Under the pieces are notes generated by a model. The model was not told the origin of the DNA and ran no database searches. It worked only from the letters and a program-made list of their open reading frames with translations. From the NCBI GenBank assembly GCA_017446685.1, contig JAFSQI010000127.1, positions 62,001 to 126,000 of the forward strand: a stretch of 64,000 nt of DNA, in the 5' to 3' direction. Shown in pieces: positions 1 to 8,541 of the stretch. The translations under genes and the position numbers were made by a program. Positions within the stretch are counted from its first letter, which is position 1; each line of letters begins with the position of its first letter. Origin of the DNA: Butyrivibrio sp. Its GTDB lineage: Bacteria; Bacillota; Clostridia; Lachnospirales; Lachnospiraceae.

Positions 1-549
1 TTCAAAAGGCTCCAGTCTCGTCACTTCAGTTTGAAGCTTCTCTATTGTAGCTTCATAACTGCTGTTTTGCTCCATCTCTGATTGAAGAGCCTGCTCAAGT
101 CTTTTTATATAGGCATTAGCTTCTTCAAGTGATTCCATTCCTGAAGCAGAAGAATCTGTACTGCTGGCATCAGTAGTATATTCATCCTCCGCTGTCTGTT
201 TTACAGCGCTGTCAGGCAGAATCATGTTCAAATATGGAACATCTTTGATAATTGGAGCAAGGACATCTGAGCCAAATCCGCCTACATCAAGTTTGATAAG
301 TAAAGCCATGATAGCAAGCCATATCAAAACAATAAGAAAGGTTATTACAATCGTAGCAAAACCGCCTGCATTATCTCCATTAATTTCGGCAGTTCTATCC
401 GCAAATTCCTGCTCTTTTTCTTTTTGCTCCTTGCGCTGTTGCTTTAATTGTTTCTGATATTCCTTCTTATCTGCCTTTAACTTGGCTTTCGCAGCCTTTG
501 GATCATCGATATTATTTGGAAGAGTACCGTTTGTGCCTGTATTAGCCAT
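1..549 (-). CDS. ylxF: YlxF/MotE-like flagellar operon protein, N-terminal part (runs off the window)
   Basis: The first 183 codons are in the window; the rest lies to the left of base 1. Residues 1-55 are rich in Lys, Gln and Glu. A single membrane segment follows at about residues 63-86, then an acidic Ser/Thr-rich stretch and the start of a coiled coil (about 138-180). This layout, and the place directly after fliJ, match YlxF of the Bacillus fla/che operon, a MotE/MgtE-N-like protein linked to motility. The ATG is preceded by a GGAGGA-type ribosome binding site. The exact role in clostridia is not settled, so the name rests mostly on gene order. Confidence 0.7.
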   Translation of the reverse strand, partial: MANTGTNGTLPNNIDDPKAAKAKLKADKKEYQKQLKQQRKEQKEKEQEFADRTAEINGDNAGGFATIVITFLIVLIWLAIMALLIKLDVGGFGSDVLAPIIKDVPYLNMILPDSAVKQTAEDEYTTDASSTDSSASGMESLEEANAYIKRLEQALQSEMEQNSSYEATIEKLQTEVTRLEPFE

Positions 550-595
550 GAAAATCCTCCGGTAAATTTCGTGTTACTTTATTTTTTTATACCTC

Positions 596-1054
596 TTAGT
601 TTGTTACACGCTGTCTTTGTCCGTAGGTATAACTTATGCGCTGATCATTTTCTTTGGCTTCTTCCTGCTTTTCTTCTTCAATGAATTCAGCAAAAGCCCT
701 GTCTCTTAAAATCTCCTGCATTTTGCGTTCCTGAATAGCTCTCGTAAGCCTTACTCTTATTTTTTCGACAATTTCCTCATGCATCTTAACAACCTGGGCC
801 TGTGAAGCTATCATTACATCCATTTGCGCGGTCGCGTATTGATTATCGAGAATATCCTGCAAATTAAGTTTTTCCTCATTGCGAAGATTTTCTGCTTCCA
901 AAAGATAATTGTCTTTTCTTCGAAAATAATCATCCAGAATATCCTGCTGTCTGTTAAGCTCGCTTTGGGCAGCAGCATACTCCATTTTAATCTGGCCTTC
1001 AGTCTTTTGTTTGATGTTTAGAATGCTCTGCATTCTGTACACAAATTTAGCCAT
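596..1054 (-). CDS. fliJ: Flagellar export protein FliJ
   Basis: This 152-residue protein is almost wholly alpha-helical and charged, with heptad-like spacing throughout, as expected for FliJ, the coiled-coil stalk of the flagellar type III export ATPase. FliJ proteins are usually 140-155 residues. It begins MAKFVYRMQSILNIKQ, the usual FliJ opening (basic-aromatic followed by a helix containing LxxK). It lies 14 bases after fliI, its working partner, inside the flagellar operon. Primary sequence conservation of FliJ is low, so the call depends on both shape and position. Confidence 0.88.
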   Translation of the reverse strand: MAKFVYRMQSILNIKQKTEGQIKMEYAAAQSELNRQQDILDDYFRRKDNYLLEAENLRNEEKLNLQDILDNQYATAQMDVMIASQAQVVKMHEEIVEKIRVRLTRAIQERKMQEILRDRAFAEFIEEEKQEEAKENDQRISYTYGQRQRVTN

Positions 1055-1068
1055 TAAAACCTCTGTTA

Positions 1069-2424
1069 CTAATCTTTAAATATATCAAGAAGCATCCCTC
1101 TTATTTCCTCGAAGGTAAACTTCTCATCAGTTTCCTGCATCAAAAAAGCATTAACTTTTTCAATCTTAGAGACAGCATAATCAATATTTTTATTTGCTCC
1201 CGCCCTATATGCACCGATATTAATAAGATCTTCGGCATCATTGTATGTCGCAAGAACATTTTTAAGCTTACCTGCCGCTTTTTTGTGCTCAGGGTCAGCA
1301 ATTGCAGACATACATCTGGAAATACTGGCAAGAACATCAATTGCAGGATAGTGATTCTTTTGGGCAAGCTTTCTGTTAAGAACAATATGTCCGTCAAGAA
1401 TACCTCTTGCAGTATCGGTGATAGGTTCATTCATATCATCACCGTCCACAAGAACAGTGTAAAGACCTGTTATTGAACCATTTCTTGACCTGCCTGCCCT
1501 TTCAAGAAGCTTTGGCATCTCTGCATAAACGCTTGGTGGATACCCTCTTGATACAGGCGGTTCACCACTTGCAAGGCCAATTTCTCTTTGTGCCATGGAA
1601 AAACGTGTAAGAGAATCCATCATCAAAAGCACATCTTTTCCCTTATCACGAAAATACTCCGCAATAGAAGTAGCTGTCTTGGCTGCTTTCAGTCTTTCAA
1701 GAGCCGGTTTATCGGAGGTCGCACAGACAACGATTGAGCGCTTCATTCCCTCCTCGCCCAGATCTCTTTCTATAAATTCTCTGACTTCTCTGCCTCGCTC
1801 TCCTATAAGGGCGATAACATTTATATCAGCCTGGGTATTTCTGGCAAACATACCAAGCAGTGTACTTTTTCCAACGCCGGAGCCTGCAAATATTCCGATT
1901 CTCTGCCCCTTGCCAACTGTTAAAAGCCCATCCACCGCTTTAACTCCGAGAGATAAGACATCGGAAATCGGATCCCTTGTCATGGGGTCCGGTGGCTGAT
2001 TTTCAACTGAATAAGCTATGCCGCCTTCAAGCTTAAAGCCTTTTCCATAGCTGGTTCCGTCTATTCGCCCAAGACCGTCAAGTGTTTTGCCAAGAAGACC
2101 CTCGCCCACATTTACTCTCAGGGGAGAATCAGTATTTTCAACAATACTTCCGTTTCCTATGCCGCTGGTATTCTCATAGGGCATAAGCTGTACATGGTTA
2201 TCCTTAAAGCCCACAACCTCAGCCATTGCAGGGCGACCGGGCCCCGGTGAAGTATCGTTTTCCTTCTTTTTAGGATAAATAAGACAGATATCTCCAAGCT
2301 TGGCATCAGGTCCTGCGGACTCAATTGTAAGTCCAATGACATTTACAACCTTGCCGCTCATCCGGTAAAAAGGGGTGTTTTGCATCTTTTTGTACTTGTT
2401 AAAATCAATTGAACTTGTAAGCAA
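1069..2424 (-). CDS. fliI: Flagellum-specific export ATPase FliI
   Basis: FliI is the hexameric ATPase that feeds substrates to the flagellar export gate. The 451-residue protein has the F1-beta-like plan: an N-terminal beta-barrel (about 20-100), a P-loop at about residues 180-188 (AGSGVGKST), the GERGREVREF catalytic segment, a Walker B stretch (LLMMDSLTRF), and the SRGYPPSV motif typical of FliI/type III ATPases. The start is a TTG with GGAGGG six bases upstream; no ATG sits better. It is 15 bases downstream of fliH, whose product binds and restrains FliI. Confidence 0.97.
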   Translation of the reverse strand: MLTSSIDFNKYKKMQNTPFYRMSGKVVNVIGLTIESAGPDAKLGDICLIYPKKKENDTSPGPGRPAMAEVVGFKDNHVQLMPYENTSGIGNGSIVENTDSPLRVNVGEGLLGKTLDGLGRIDGTSYGKGFKLEGGIAYSVENQPPDPMTRDPISDVLSLGVKAVDGLLTVGKGQRIGIFAGSGVGKSTLLGMFARNTQADINVIALIGERGREVREFIERDLGEEGMKRSIVVCATSDKPALERLKAAKTATSIAEYFRDKGKDVLLMMDSLTRFSMAQREIGLASGEPPVSRGYPPSVYAEMPKLLERAGRSRNGSITGLYTVLVDGDDMNEPITDTARGILDGHIVLNRKLAQKNHYPAIDVLASISRCMSAIADPEHKKAAGKLKNVLATYNDAEDLINIGAYRAGANKNIDYAVSKIEKVNAFLMQETDEKFTFEEIRGMLLDIFKD

Positions 2425-2439
2425 AATTGCCCTCCATAA

Positions 2440-3315
2440 TCAGCGTTTTGTTCTGTCGAAGGATAAAAGCTTTAATTTCCTTGAAAGCTCTGAAAGCTCA
2501 ACACCCAAACTGCAATCAAACACTCCGCTGTCGGACTCTATCATACATTCATTTCCTTTAAGAAGCGGATCTTCAATAATTTCCATTGAAGTATTCGGAG
2601 ATGTCACACAGGCTTCAAGTGCCGGTCTTTCATCAAGAATATCGTCATAATCATCAGAAGAAACATGAACAATAAGGTTTTTCCCGGGTTCTATCCTCGA
2701 CAATGTCGATTTTAAAAGATGAAGGATAATTCCTTTGTCTTCTCTTAGCTCTATTCCAAATACATGCTCATAAATCTGAGTGAGTGTATCTACCATCTCA
2801 GGCTCAAGATCATCAACAAGCTGCTGGTATTCAGCTTCAAGTGCGTTTCTTTTTTGCTCTATTTCCTGTTTCAGAACCTCTGCTGCAGCCACACCTTCCT
2901 GATAACCTGCTTCATAGCCCTGGCTGTGTCCTTCTTCTTTGGCATTTTCAAGAATAGCTGAAGCCTGTTCATTGGCATTTTGAATAATCGCATCAGCCTG
3001 TTCCTGTGCCTGCTGAAGCTTCAGATCCATTTCAGCCTGCATTGCCTCCATATCAAATTGAGGATCAGGAAATGGTTCTATCTCACCTTGATCCTCAGTT
3101 ATCTGAGAAAGCTTTTCCATCCCGATTCCGGGGATGAAATCACCTGAATCCGAAAATTCTCCATCCCCTTCACCGTCTCCTGAAAGCTCTCTTTGCCTCC
3201 GAAGCTGATGCTCCTGAAAAGCTTCAATTTTTTTCTCTGCAAGTGCGTTGCTGTCGATAATAAACTTATCTGACGGGTCTACATTGACAAATCCCGCTTT
3301 AAACAAATTAGACAA
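2440..3315 (-). CDS. fliH: Flagellar assembly protein FliH
   Basis: This 291-residue protein should be the FliH stator/regulator of the FliI ATPase. It has an acidic, low-complexity N-terminal third, a long Gln/Ala/Glu-rich coiled coil (about 85-165) that includes glycine-spaced repeats of the AxxxG type common in FliH (EGHSQGYEAGYQEG), and a globular C-terminal part resembling the V-ATPase E subunit. The gene starts inside the last codons of fliG (8-base overlap), which points to translational coupling. The N-terminus is longer and more acidic than in Bacillus FliH. Confidence 0.92.
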   Translation of the reverse strand: MSNLFKAGFVNVDPSDKFIIDSNALAEKKIEAFQEHQLRRQRELSGDGEGDGEFSDSGDFIPGIGMEKLSQITEDQGEIEPFPDPQFDMEAMQAEMDLKLQQAQEQADAIIQNANEQASAILENAKEEGHSQGYEAGYQEGVAAAEVLKQEIEQKRNALEAEYQQLVDDLEPEMVDTLTQIYEHVFGIELREDKGIILHLLKSTLSRIEPGKNLIVHVSSDDYDDILDERPALEACVTSPNTSMEIIEDPLLKGNECMIESDSGVFDCSLGVELSELSRKLKLLSFDRTKR

Positions 3316-4348
3316 TTAATTCATCACCTCCGCCTCTGGAGATAATGATCTCACCAGCGTCTTCAAGTTTTCTGATAACATTAACAATCTTCTGCTGTGC
3401 CTCTTCAACATCCTTCATACGAACAGGTCCCATGAAATCCATATCTTCCTTGATCATGGCAGCAAGACGTTTGGACAGGTTATTGAAGATTGCATTCTGA
3501 ACATTCTCAGTAGCTCCCTTAAGTGCAAGACCAAGATCACTGTTTTCAACCTCACGCAGCACTCTCTGAATAGATCTGTCGTCCAGAAGGAGGACATCCT
3601 CGAATACGAACATCTTCTTTCTGATCTCGTCTGCAAGCTCGGGCTCTTCGATTTCCAGAGTTTCCATAATATGCTTTTCTGTTGCACGATCTACGGTATT
3701 GAGGATTTCTACAACAGCATCCACACCGCCGATAATCGTGTAATCCTGATTGACAAGAGACGATAGCTTTGATTCCAACACTTTTTCTACTTCCTTTATT
3801 GTATCAGGACTTGTTCTGTCCATAGAAGCAATACGCTTTGCAACATCAGCCTGTCTGTCGGGCGGCAGTGCCGATAGAATAAGCGCACTGTGAGCCGGTG
3901 ACATATATGACAAAATAAGTGCAATAGTCTGTGGATGCTCGTCCTGAATGAATGTAAGTATCTGCGACGGCTCCGTCTTACGTATAAATTCAAATGGCTT
4001 AACCTGAAGAGATGCAGTAAGCTTGCTGATAACATCAAGGGCTTTGTCTTCGCCGAGAGCTTTTTCAAGAAGCTCCTTGGCATAAGTAATACCACCCTCT
4101 GCAATGTACTGCTGAGCCAGAAGAACTCCGTAAAACTCAGAAAGTACCGCTTCCTTAACCTGAGATGTAACACTTCTTGTATTGGCAATCTCAAGTGTAA
4201 GCTCTTCAATCTCTTCATCTTTTAAATGTTTAAATATGGCAGATGACTTTTCCGGTCCAAGGGCAATCAAAAGAATAGCCGCCTTTTGTGTTCCGGACAA
4301 ATCAGCTATCACGGCATTTGAATTTCCGGTGGGCATTCCTGGATCCAT
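3308..4348 (-). CDS. fliG: Flagellar motor switch protein FliG
   Basis: FliG is the rotor protein that meets the stator and sets rotation direction. The 346-residue length is typical. Visible features: the N-terminal FliF-binding region (GTQKAAILLIALG), the middle domain with the EHPQTIALILSYM motif that contacts FliM, and the C-terminal charged helix (DDRSIQRVLREV) whose charges interact with the stator. It follows fliF by 54 bases and overlaps fliH. The ATG is preceded by an AGGAGA ribosome binding site. Confidence 0.97.
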   Translation of the reverse strand: MDPGMPTGNSNAVIADLSGTQKAAILLIALGPEKSSAIFKHLKDEEIEELTLEIANTRSVTSQVKEAVLSEFYGVLLAQQYIAEGGITYAKELLEKALGEDKALDVISKLTASLQVKPFEFIRKTEPSQILTFIQDEHPQTIALILSYMSPAHSALILSALPPDRQADVAKRIASMDRTSPDTIKEVEKVLESKLSSLVNQDYTIIGGVDAVVEILNTVDRATEKHIMETLEIEEPELADEIRKKMFVFEDVLLLDDRSIQRVLREVENSDLGLALKGATENVQNAIFNNLSKRLAAMIKEDMDFMGPVRMKDVEEAQQKIVNVIRKLEDAGEIIISRGGGDELIV

Positions 4349-4402
4349 ACCTTATTCTCCTCTAAATCGATAGTTTTTTATCAAAATAAATTTTCTTAAA
4401 AA

Positions 4403-6019
4403 TCAGGTATAATCTTCATTAAGCCAGTTTCTAAGTAATGTGGCTGCAGCTTCAGGATTTTCGTCAACAAACTTTTCAATAAGCTTCTTTGTCTCTGATC
4501 CTGTGTCCATCTCAATGTCTTCAAGAGCTTCTTCCGGAGTTGATTCAAGTAATGATTCAACAGACAAAGGCTCCGGTTCCGGCTCTTCTTTAACCTTCTT
4601 ATTTGTCCACATACTTCTGATGACAATGAATGCAAGAAGACCAAGAATAACAAGGATGGTAAGTATCTGTAAAATATCTGTAACAGTAATTGAAGTACCT
4701 GTTTTATCAAAAAATATATTCTGAGAATACGCAGCCATAGCAACGTTTTCGTTAGCAATGCCGGTAGCTTTTGATACTACATTTATCATTTCTTCCGGAA
4801 CATCTATTAAAATAGGGTTGGCATTTGCTGCTTTATATTCAGCCCATGTCATGTTGTTATTAGCTGCACTATCATAATCTTCTTCATTCATGACAACATA
4901 GTTTATTGCCGTTACTGAAATCGAAGATTCATCATACTTAATTGCACCGGGAACACTTGTTGTCGTTGTAATTGACTCATTTGGTAAATAATCTCTGCTT
5001 TCCTCGGTTATCGTAGAAGTAGAATTGGTATTATCCTGTGTTACATATGTTGTTTCATCATCTGCATTTGTATCAGTTCCGGGGATTCCACTGATTCCAT
5101 TTACATTTTCAGCGTTATAAGTATTTTCATGACTAAGCACACCCTGAGTCTGATCTTGAGCAGGTGTATAGTCATGCTGCACCTTCTCTTCTTTTGAAAA
5201 ATCAAGAACAAGATTACTAGCAACTTCTATGTTGTCATAAAGTCTTGTTCCAAGAAGGACTTTCTTAACCTCATTTTTTACAAGCTGTTCAGCTTTTGCC
5301 TTGAGTGTCAACTGAGATCCTGCGATACCTGAAGTGGTGGTCTCCTCAGAGCCGGAAAAAAGCATATTTCCCATATTATCAAGTATCACAATATTAGTTG
5401 TGTCTTTATTTCCAAGAGCCACAGCTATAGCCTTTGCAAGGAATGCTGCATTATCCTCGTCAAAGGTCATTCCTTCTTTTATTTCAAGAAGAATCCAGGC
5501 TGATGATTCCTCCTGATTCCCAATCAATGTTCCGTCATTGTCAGGAATATTAAGAGAAACCTTTGCACTTTTTATAGCTTCAAACTTATCAAGGAAATCC
5601 TGCTCAAGTCTGCTTTCGAGATAAAGCACATACTTTTTTTGTTTATCGGATTCTGTGGTTGAAAAGCTTCCGTCCGTGACATTATCAATACTGTACGCGT
5701 AAGATTGAATGTCATTTGCACCTAAAAGAAGGTTGGCGTTTGCCTGATCCTTTTTAAGCACCTTAAACTCCAAACCGTTATCCGACATCTTATAATTTAC
5801 TGAATTGGAATCAAGAAGCTCTTTTATTTCTGAAGCTTCTTTAGTAGAATTGGCTTGCGCCAAAAGAACGTACTGAGGCTGGTTTAAAACAGTGACTAGA
5901 ATAATTATGGTCAGCAAAATAACAGTTCCCGCACCGACAACAAGTGTCTTCTGCTTGGCAGTAAACTGATTCCACCAATCAAGAACTTTTTGCCACAAGG
6001 CTCTAAGTCTATCAGCCAT
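4403..6019 (-). CDS. fliF: Flagellar MS-ring protein FliF
   Basis: FliF forms the MS ring in the membrane, the base on which the flagellum is built. The 538-residue protein has a first membrane helix at about 24-45, YscJ/FliF-type ring-building domains (LLAQANSTKEASEIKELLDSNSVNYK opens RBM1), an Asn/Thr/Asp-rich low-complexity insert at about 290-350, a second membrane helix at about 445-465, and an acidic cytoplasmic tail ending in a FliG-binding helix (EAAATLLRNWLNED). This fits the family plan and the operon position between fliE and fliG. Confidence 0.97.
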   Translation of the reverse strand: MADRLRALWQKVLDWWNQFTAKQKTLVVGAGTVILLTIIILVTVLNQPQYVLLAQANSTKEASEIKELLDSNSVNYKMSDNGLEFKVLKKDQANANLLLGANDIQSYAYSIDNVTDGSFSTTESDKQKKYVLYLESRLEQDFLDKFEAIKSAKVSLNIPDNDGTLIGNQEESSAWILLEIKEGMTFDEDNAAFLAKAIAVALGNKDTTNIVILDNMGNMLFSGSEETTTSGIAGSQLTLKAKAEQLVKNEVKKVLLGTRLYDNIEVASNLVLDFSKEEKVQHDYTPAQDQTQGVLSHENTYNAENVNGISGIPGTDTNADDETTYVTQDNTNSTSTITEESRDYLPNESITTTTSVPGAIKYDESSISVTAINYVVMNEEDYDSAANNNMTWAEYKAANANPILIDVPEEMINVVSKATGIANENVAMAAYSQNIFFDKTGTSITVTDILQILTILVILGLLAFIVIRSMWTNKKVKEEPEPEPLSVESLLESTPEEALEDIEMDTGSETKKLIEKFVDENPEAAATLLRNWLNEDYT

Positions 6020-6049
6020 ATATTCTCCCTCCCCTCATAGTTTTGTGCC

Positions 6050-6388
6050 TTAAATCTGCATCTGAGTGATTTCTCTGTAAGCAGATAGTGCACGGTCTCT
6101 AACAGCTACTGTATACTGAAGAGCTGTTTGAGCCTTATTTATTGCAATAGTAAGATCGTGAGTATTGTCAGTCTGACCAAGTGCCCATTTGATTTCTTCA
6201 TTTTCCTGGTCTGACAAATAAGCATTTGTAGTATTTATATTCTCCATTGCCATCGAGAATATTTTGGAAAAAGAATCATCCTCATCTTGTGAACCAAGAA
6301 CGTTATAAACTGTGCTGTTTTTTAGTTCTGCACTTCTTATAACATCTGATGAAACATTGCGAAGCTGGGAAATATCAAGTGAAGCCAT
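6050..6388 (-). CDS. fliE: Flagellar hook-basal body complex protein FliE
   Basis: FliE is the small adaptor that joins the MS ring to the proximal rod. The 112-residue protein ends with the FliE signature: a run of INKAQTALQYTVAVRDRALSAYREITQMQI-type helix with conserved Lys/Ala-Glx, Arg and a terminal tail of bulky residues. Length is normal for the family (about 100-115). It sits 26 bases after flgC and 30 before fliF, exactly the conserved Firmicute order. Confidence 0.93.
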   Translation of the reverse strand: MASLDISQLRNVSSDVIRSAELKNSTVYNVLGSQDEDDSFSKIFSMAMENINTTNAYLSDQENEEIKWALGQTDNTHDLTIAINKAQTALQYTVAVRDRALSAYREITQMQI

Positions 6389-6414
6389 ATGCTTTCCTCC
6401 TATTCTTTACCTTA

Positions 6415-6861
6415 TCAGTTCTTGCCAAGTTCAAGTCCGCGTGTTGCTATGTTTTTGCTGGCATTAAAAGCAGTTGCATTGGCTTCATAGGACCTGCTGG
6501 CATCAATAAGATTGGTCATCTCAGTTACAGTATTGACGTTTGGATATGTAACATATCCGTTTTCGTCAGCATCCGGATGTGAAGGGTCATACACTACGTT
6601 CATCTGTGTCCAGGTATCATCCTGAACCTGTGTGACCTTAACTCCGCGTCCTGAGTAGTGATCCAGTCTCTCATTGAGAATTCTGGAAAAAGGAGTCTGC
6701 GTACCTTTCTCAGCAAACCTTACTACTTTTCTTACATAGGGTGTTCCATCTGCTGTTCTGGTAGTATTGGTATTCGCAATATTTTCAGAAATAATATCCA
6801 TTCTGAATCTCTGAGCTGTCATTCCCGAGGAGTTGATATTAAAAGAATCAAATATACTCAT
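6415..6861 (-). CDS. flgC: Flagellar basal-body rod protein FlgC
   Basis: FlgC is a proximal rod protein exported through the flagellar apparatus. The 148-residue protein opens with the rod/hook family N-terminal helix (SGMTAQRFRMDIISENIANTNTTRT, with the ANTxT motif) and closes with the matching C-terminal helix (LIDASRSYEANATAFNASKNIATRGLELG). The pattern MSIFDSFNINSSGM is typical of FlgC rather than FlgB or FlgG. It is second in the operon, 16 bases after flgB. Confidence 0.96.
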   Translation of the reverse strand: MSIFDSFNINSSGMTAQRFRMDIISENIANTNTTRTADGTPYVRKVVRFAEKGTQTPFSRILNERLDHYSGRGVKVTQVQDDTWTQMNVVYDPSHPDADENGYVTYPNVNTVTEMTNLIDASRSYEANATAFNASKNIATRGLELGKN

Positions 6862-6877
6862 ATATGCCCCCTAATTA

Positions 6878-7273
6878 TTATGATGACTTGCATACACTCT
6901 GCAGATTTGCAAATTCTGCTCCAAGCCCTGACATCAGTCCCTGGTATTTAATCTGATTGGCAGCCAGTGTTACGTTTTCAGTGTCAATATCCACGTTATT
7001 ATAGTCAGTCCTATATGAGAAATTTGAATAATCATTGATTACTCTTGGACGAAGCTCTTTTTCCTTAAGTGCTGTTACTTTGGCATCCATAGTAACATAT
7101 CTGGAATTGCCGAGTGCTCTCTCAAGTTCGTCCTCAAAATTCAGATCCTGCCTCTTATAGCCGGGTGTATCAACATTGGCTATGTTATTGGCAATAACCT
7201 CATTTCTAAGCCACGAAGCATCGGCGGCTTTGTCGAGGACATTGATATAGTCAAAAGCATTACTATTTATCAT
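6878..7273 (-). CDS. flgB: Flagellar basal-body rod protein FlgB
   Basis: FlgB is the innermost rod protein. The 131-residue sequence has the expected N-terminal motif NEVIANNIANVDTPGYKR and the internal DYNNVDIDTENVTLAANQIKYQ segment that distinguishes FlgB. The ATG follows an AGGAGG site at good spacing. It is the first gene of the leftward flagellar operon; two promoter candidates (sigma-A and sigma-28/D type) lie in the 329 bases between it and codY. Confidence 0.96.
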   Translation of the reverse strand: MINSNAFDYINVLDKAADASWLRNEVIANNIANVDTPGYKRQDLNFEDELERALGNSRYVTMDAKVTALKEKELRPRVINDYSNFSYRTDYNNVDIDTENVTLAANQIKYQGLMSGLGAEFANLQSVCKSS

Positions 7274-7381
7274 ATCGACCTCCTATCATACACTGAAAGA
7301 TGTCGAAAACTCATTGCAATCAAAGCGAAATTAGTTCTCATGTAATTAACGTAATATTGAGTACTTTTGTATATCATATTA

Positions 7382-7410
7382 ATAATAAGACTTTTTTACG
7401 TAAAAAACAA
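7382..7410 (-). promoter_or_regulatory. Sigma-A-type promoter of the flgB operon
   Basis: On the minus strand there is TTGTTT, a 17-base spacer and TATTAT, followed by an AT-rich start region and a leader of about 100 bases to flgB. The -35 matches the consensus at 4 of 6 bases and the -10 at 5 of 6. It is the best vegetative promoter in the interval. Confidence 0.5.
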
Positions 7411-7540
7411 GGAAAAATGCGCTTTATATGGTACTTTAGAGAAAAAGAAAATACAAGATGTGCTCAAATAAAAGGTTGACTAAATGTCGACAATTCCCTT
7501 TATCAATCATCCATCCTGTATTGTTCTCTATGCAAAAATC

Positions 7541-7555
7541 ATATGCTCCGCATAT
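7541..7555 (-). terminator. Weak hairpin after codY
   Basis: A 6-bp perfect stem with a 3-base loop (ATATGC-GGA-GCATAT) is followed on the minus strand by GATTTTTG, about 47 bases after the codY stop. The stem is short and AT-rich, so termination would be partial at best. Confidence 0.3.
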
Positions 7556-7591
7556 TCTTAGTTTTCGCATCTTTTATTTAGTTCTTAATAT

Positions 7592-7619
7592 ATATCGGCA
7601 GATTAAAGTTCCTGCTTTA
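7592..7619 (-). promoter_or_regulatory. Sigma-28/sigma-D (FliA/SigD)-type promoter upstream of flgB
   Basis: On the minus strand there is TAAA, 16 bases, then GCCGATAT. The -10 is a perfect match to the Bacillus sigma-D consensus, and the spacing is at the long end of the accepted 14-16. It overlaps the last codons and stop of codY and lies about 320 bases before flgB, with no other gene in between. Confidence 0.5.
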
Positions 7620-8382
7620 GCTTTTTAATTTCATTAAATACAACATCATTTGTAACTTTAATATATGTTCCCTTCATTCCTGAAGATCTTGATTCAATTA
7701 CTCCGGCACTTTCAAACTTTCTAAGAGCATTTACTATTACGCTACGGGTGATTCCAACTCTGTCAGCAATCTTACTGGCAACAAGAACGCCTTCCATGCC
7801 GTCAAGTTCATCAAATATATGTATGATAGCCTGCATCTCTGAAAAAGAAAGAGTTCCGATAGCTGATTTTACAACTGCAAGCTTTCTGCTTTCTTCGGCA
7901 TTTTCTTCATTTACAGCTCTAAGCATTTCAAGGCCTACAACTGTTGTTCCGTATTCACACAAAATAATATCGTCAATATCATATGGTGCTTCTGTCTTGT
8001 ATATAAATAGTGTTCCAAGCCTTTCACCAGCTATCTCAATAGGAGTAATAATTGCCTGGAACTTGGAAGAATCGATACCTTCAAAGCCAAGTGTCTCCAG
8101 ATTAACATTCTCCTTGGTTGATAAAATAGTCAGTAATCTTTCGTTTAGCATAGGATCAATAAATGAGCCGACATTATCTACCAGAAGATCACTAAGTGAT
8201 TCCACATTTGGACTTTCACCTATGCCGAGAACTTTGCCTTTTCTACTAATTACGAACATATTTGATGCAAGAATGTCGCAAAGCACTCTGCAAATATCGT
8301 TAAAAACAACTTTACCCGAATTGCTGTTGTGAAGTAATTTACCGATTTTACGGGTCTTATCCAGTAGCTGTACACTACTCAT
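7603..8382 (-). CDS. codY: GTP-sensing transcriptional pleiotropic repressor CodY
   Basis: CodY senses branched-chain amino acids and GTP and represses nutrient-acquisition and, in several Firmicutes, motility genes. The 259-residue length is exact for the family. The N-terminal GAF domain opens with LLDKTRKIGKLLHNS, and the C-terminal winged helix-turn-helix is plain at about 203-240 (ASKIADRVGITRSVIVNALRKFESAGVIESRS). It sits between topA and the flagellar operon, as codY does in Bacillus apart from the clpQY/xerC genes missing here. The branched-chain genes leuB-ilvD-ilvB in this window are plausible targets. Confidence 0.97.
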   Translation of the reverse strand: MSSVQLLDKTRKIGKLLHNSNSGKVVFNDICRVLCDILASNMFVISRKGKVLGIGESPNVESLSDLLVDNVGSFIDPMLNERLLTILSTKENVNLETLGFEGIDSSKFQAIITPIEIAGERLGTLFIYKTEAPYDIDDIILCEYGTTVVGLEMLRAVNEENAEESRKLAVVKSAIGTLSFSEMQAIIHIFDELDGMEGVLVASKIADRVGITRSVIVNALRKFESAGVIESRSSGMKGTYIKVTNDVVFNEIKKLKQEL

Positions 8383-8471
8383 TATTTTTCTCCTTTGCTA
8401 ATAATTTACCTTGTGCAAAGATTTTATCGTTTTAACGTAGATAAATATCATACACTATTGTTATCATAGCA

Positions 8472-8506
8472 TAAAAAAATAGGCGCTTCAAACCGTAAAG
8501 CGCCTA
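8472..8506 (-). terminator. Intrinsic terminator of topA
   Basis: Perfect 9-bp GC-rich stem (TAGGCGCTT / AAGCGCCTA) with a 9-base loop, followed on the minus strand by seven T. It lies about 36 bases past the topA stop and ends that transcript before codY. Confidence 0.85.
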
Positions 8507-8541
8507 CAATTATGAAAAAAGACTTAAATTTTCAGAAATCT

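Larger units (their letters stand above)
7274..7602 (-). promoter_or_regulatory. Regulatory region between codY and the flagellar operon
   Basis: This 329-base stretch has no gene. Read on the minus strand it holds, in order: the -10 of a sigma-28/D-type promoter next to the codY stop codon; a short hairpin (7541-7555) followed by TTTTT that may weakly terminate codY; a sigma-A-type promoter (7382-7410); a leader of about 100 bases; and the flgB ribosome binding site. I looked for a c-di-GMP riboswitch (GEMM) in the leader and saw none. Confidence 0.6.

Noticed and set aside
7274-7381. Possible c-di-GMP riboswitch in the flgB leader
   Set aside because: None of the conserved GEMM blocks (GGGCAAACC-like or GCAAAGCC-like) can be found on the correct strand.
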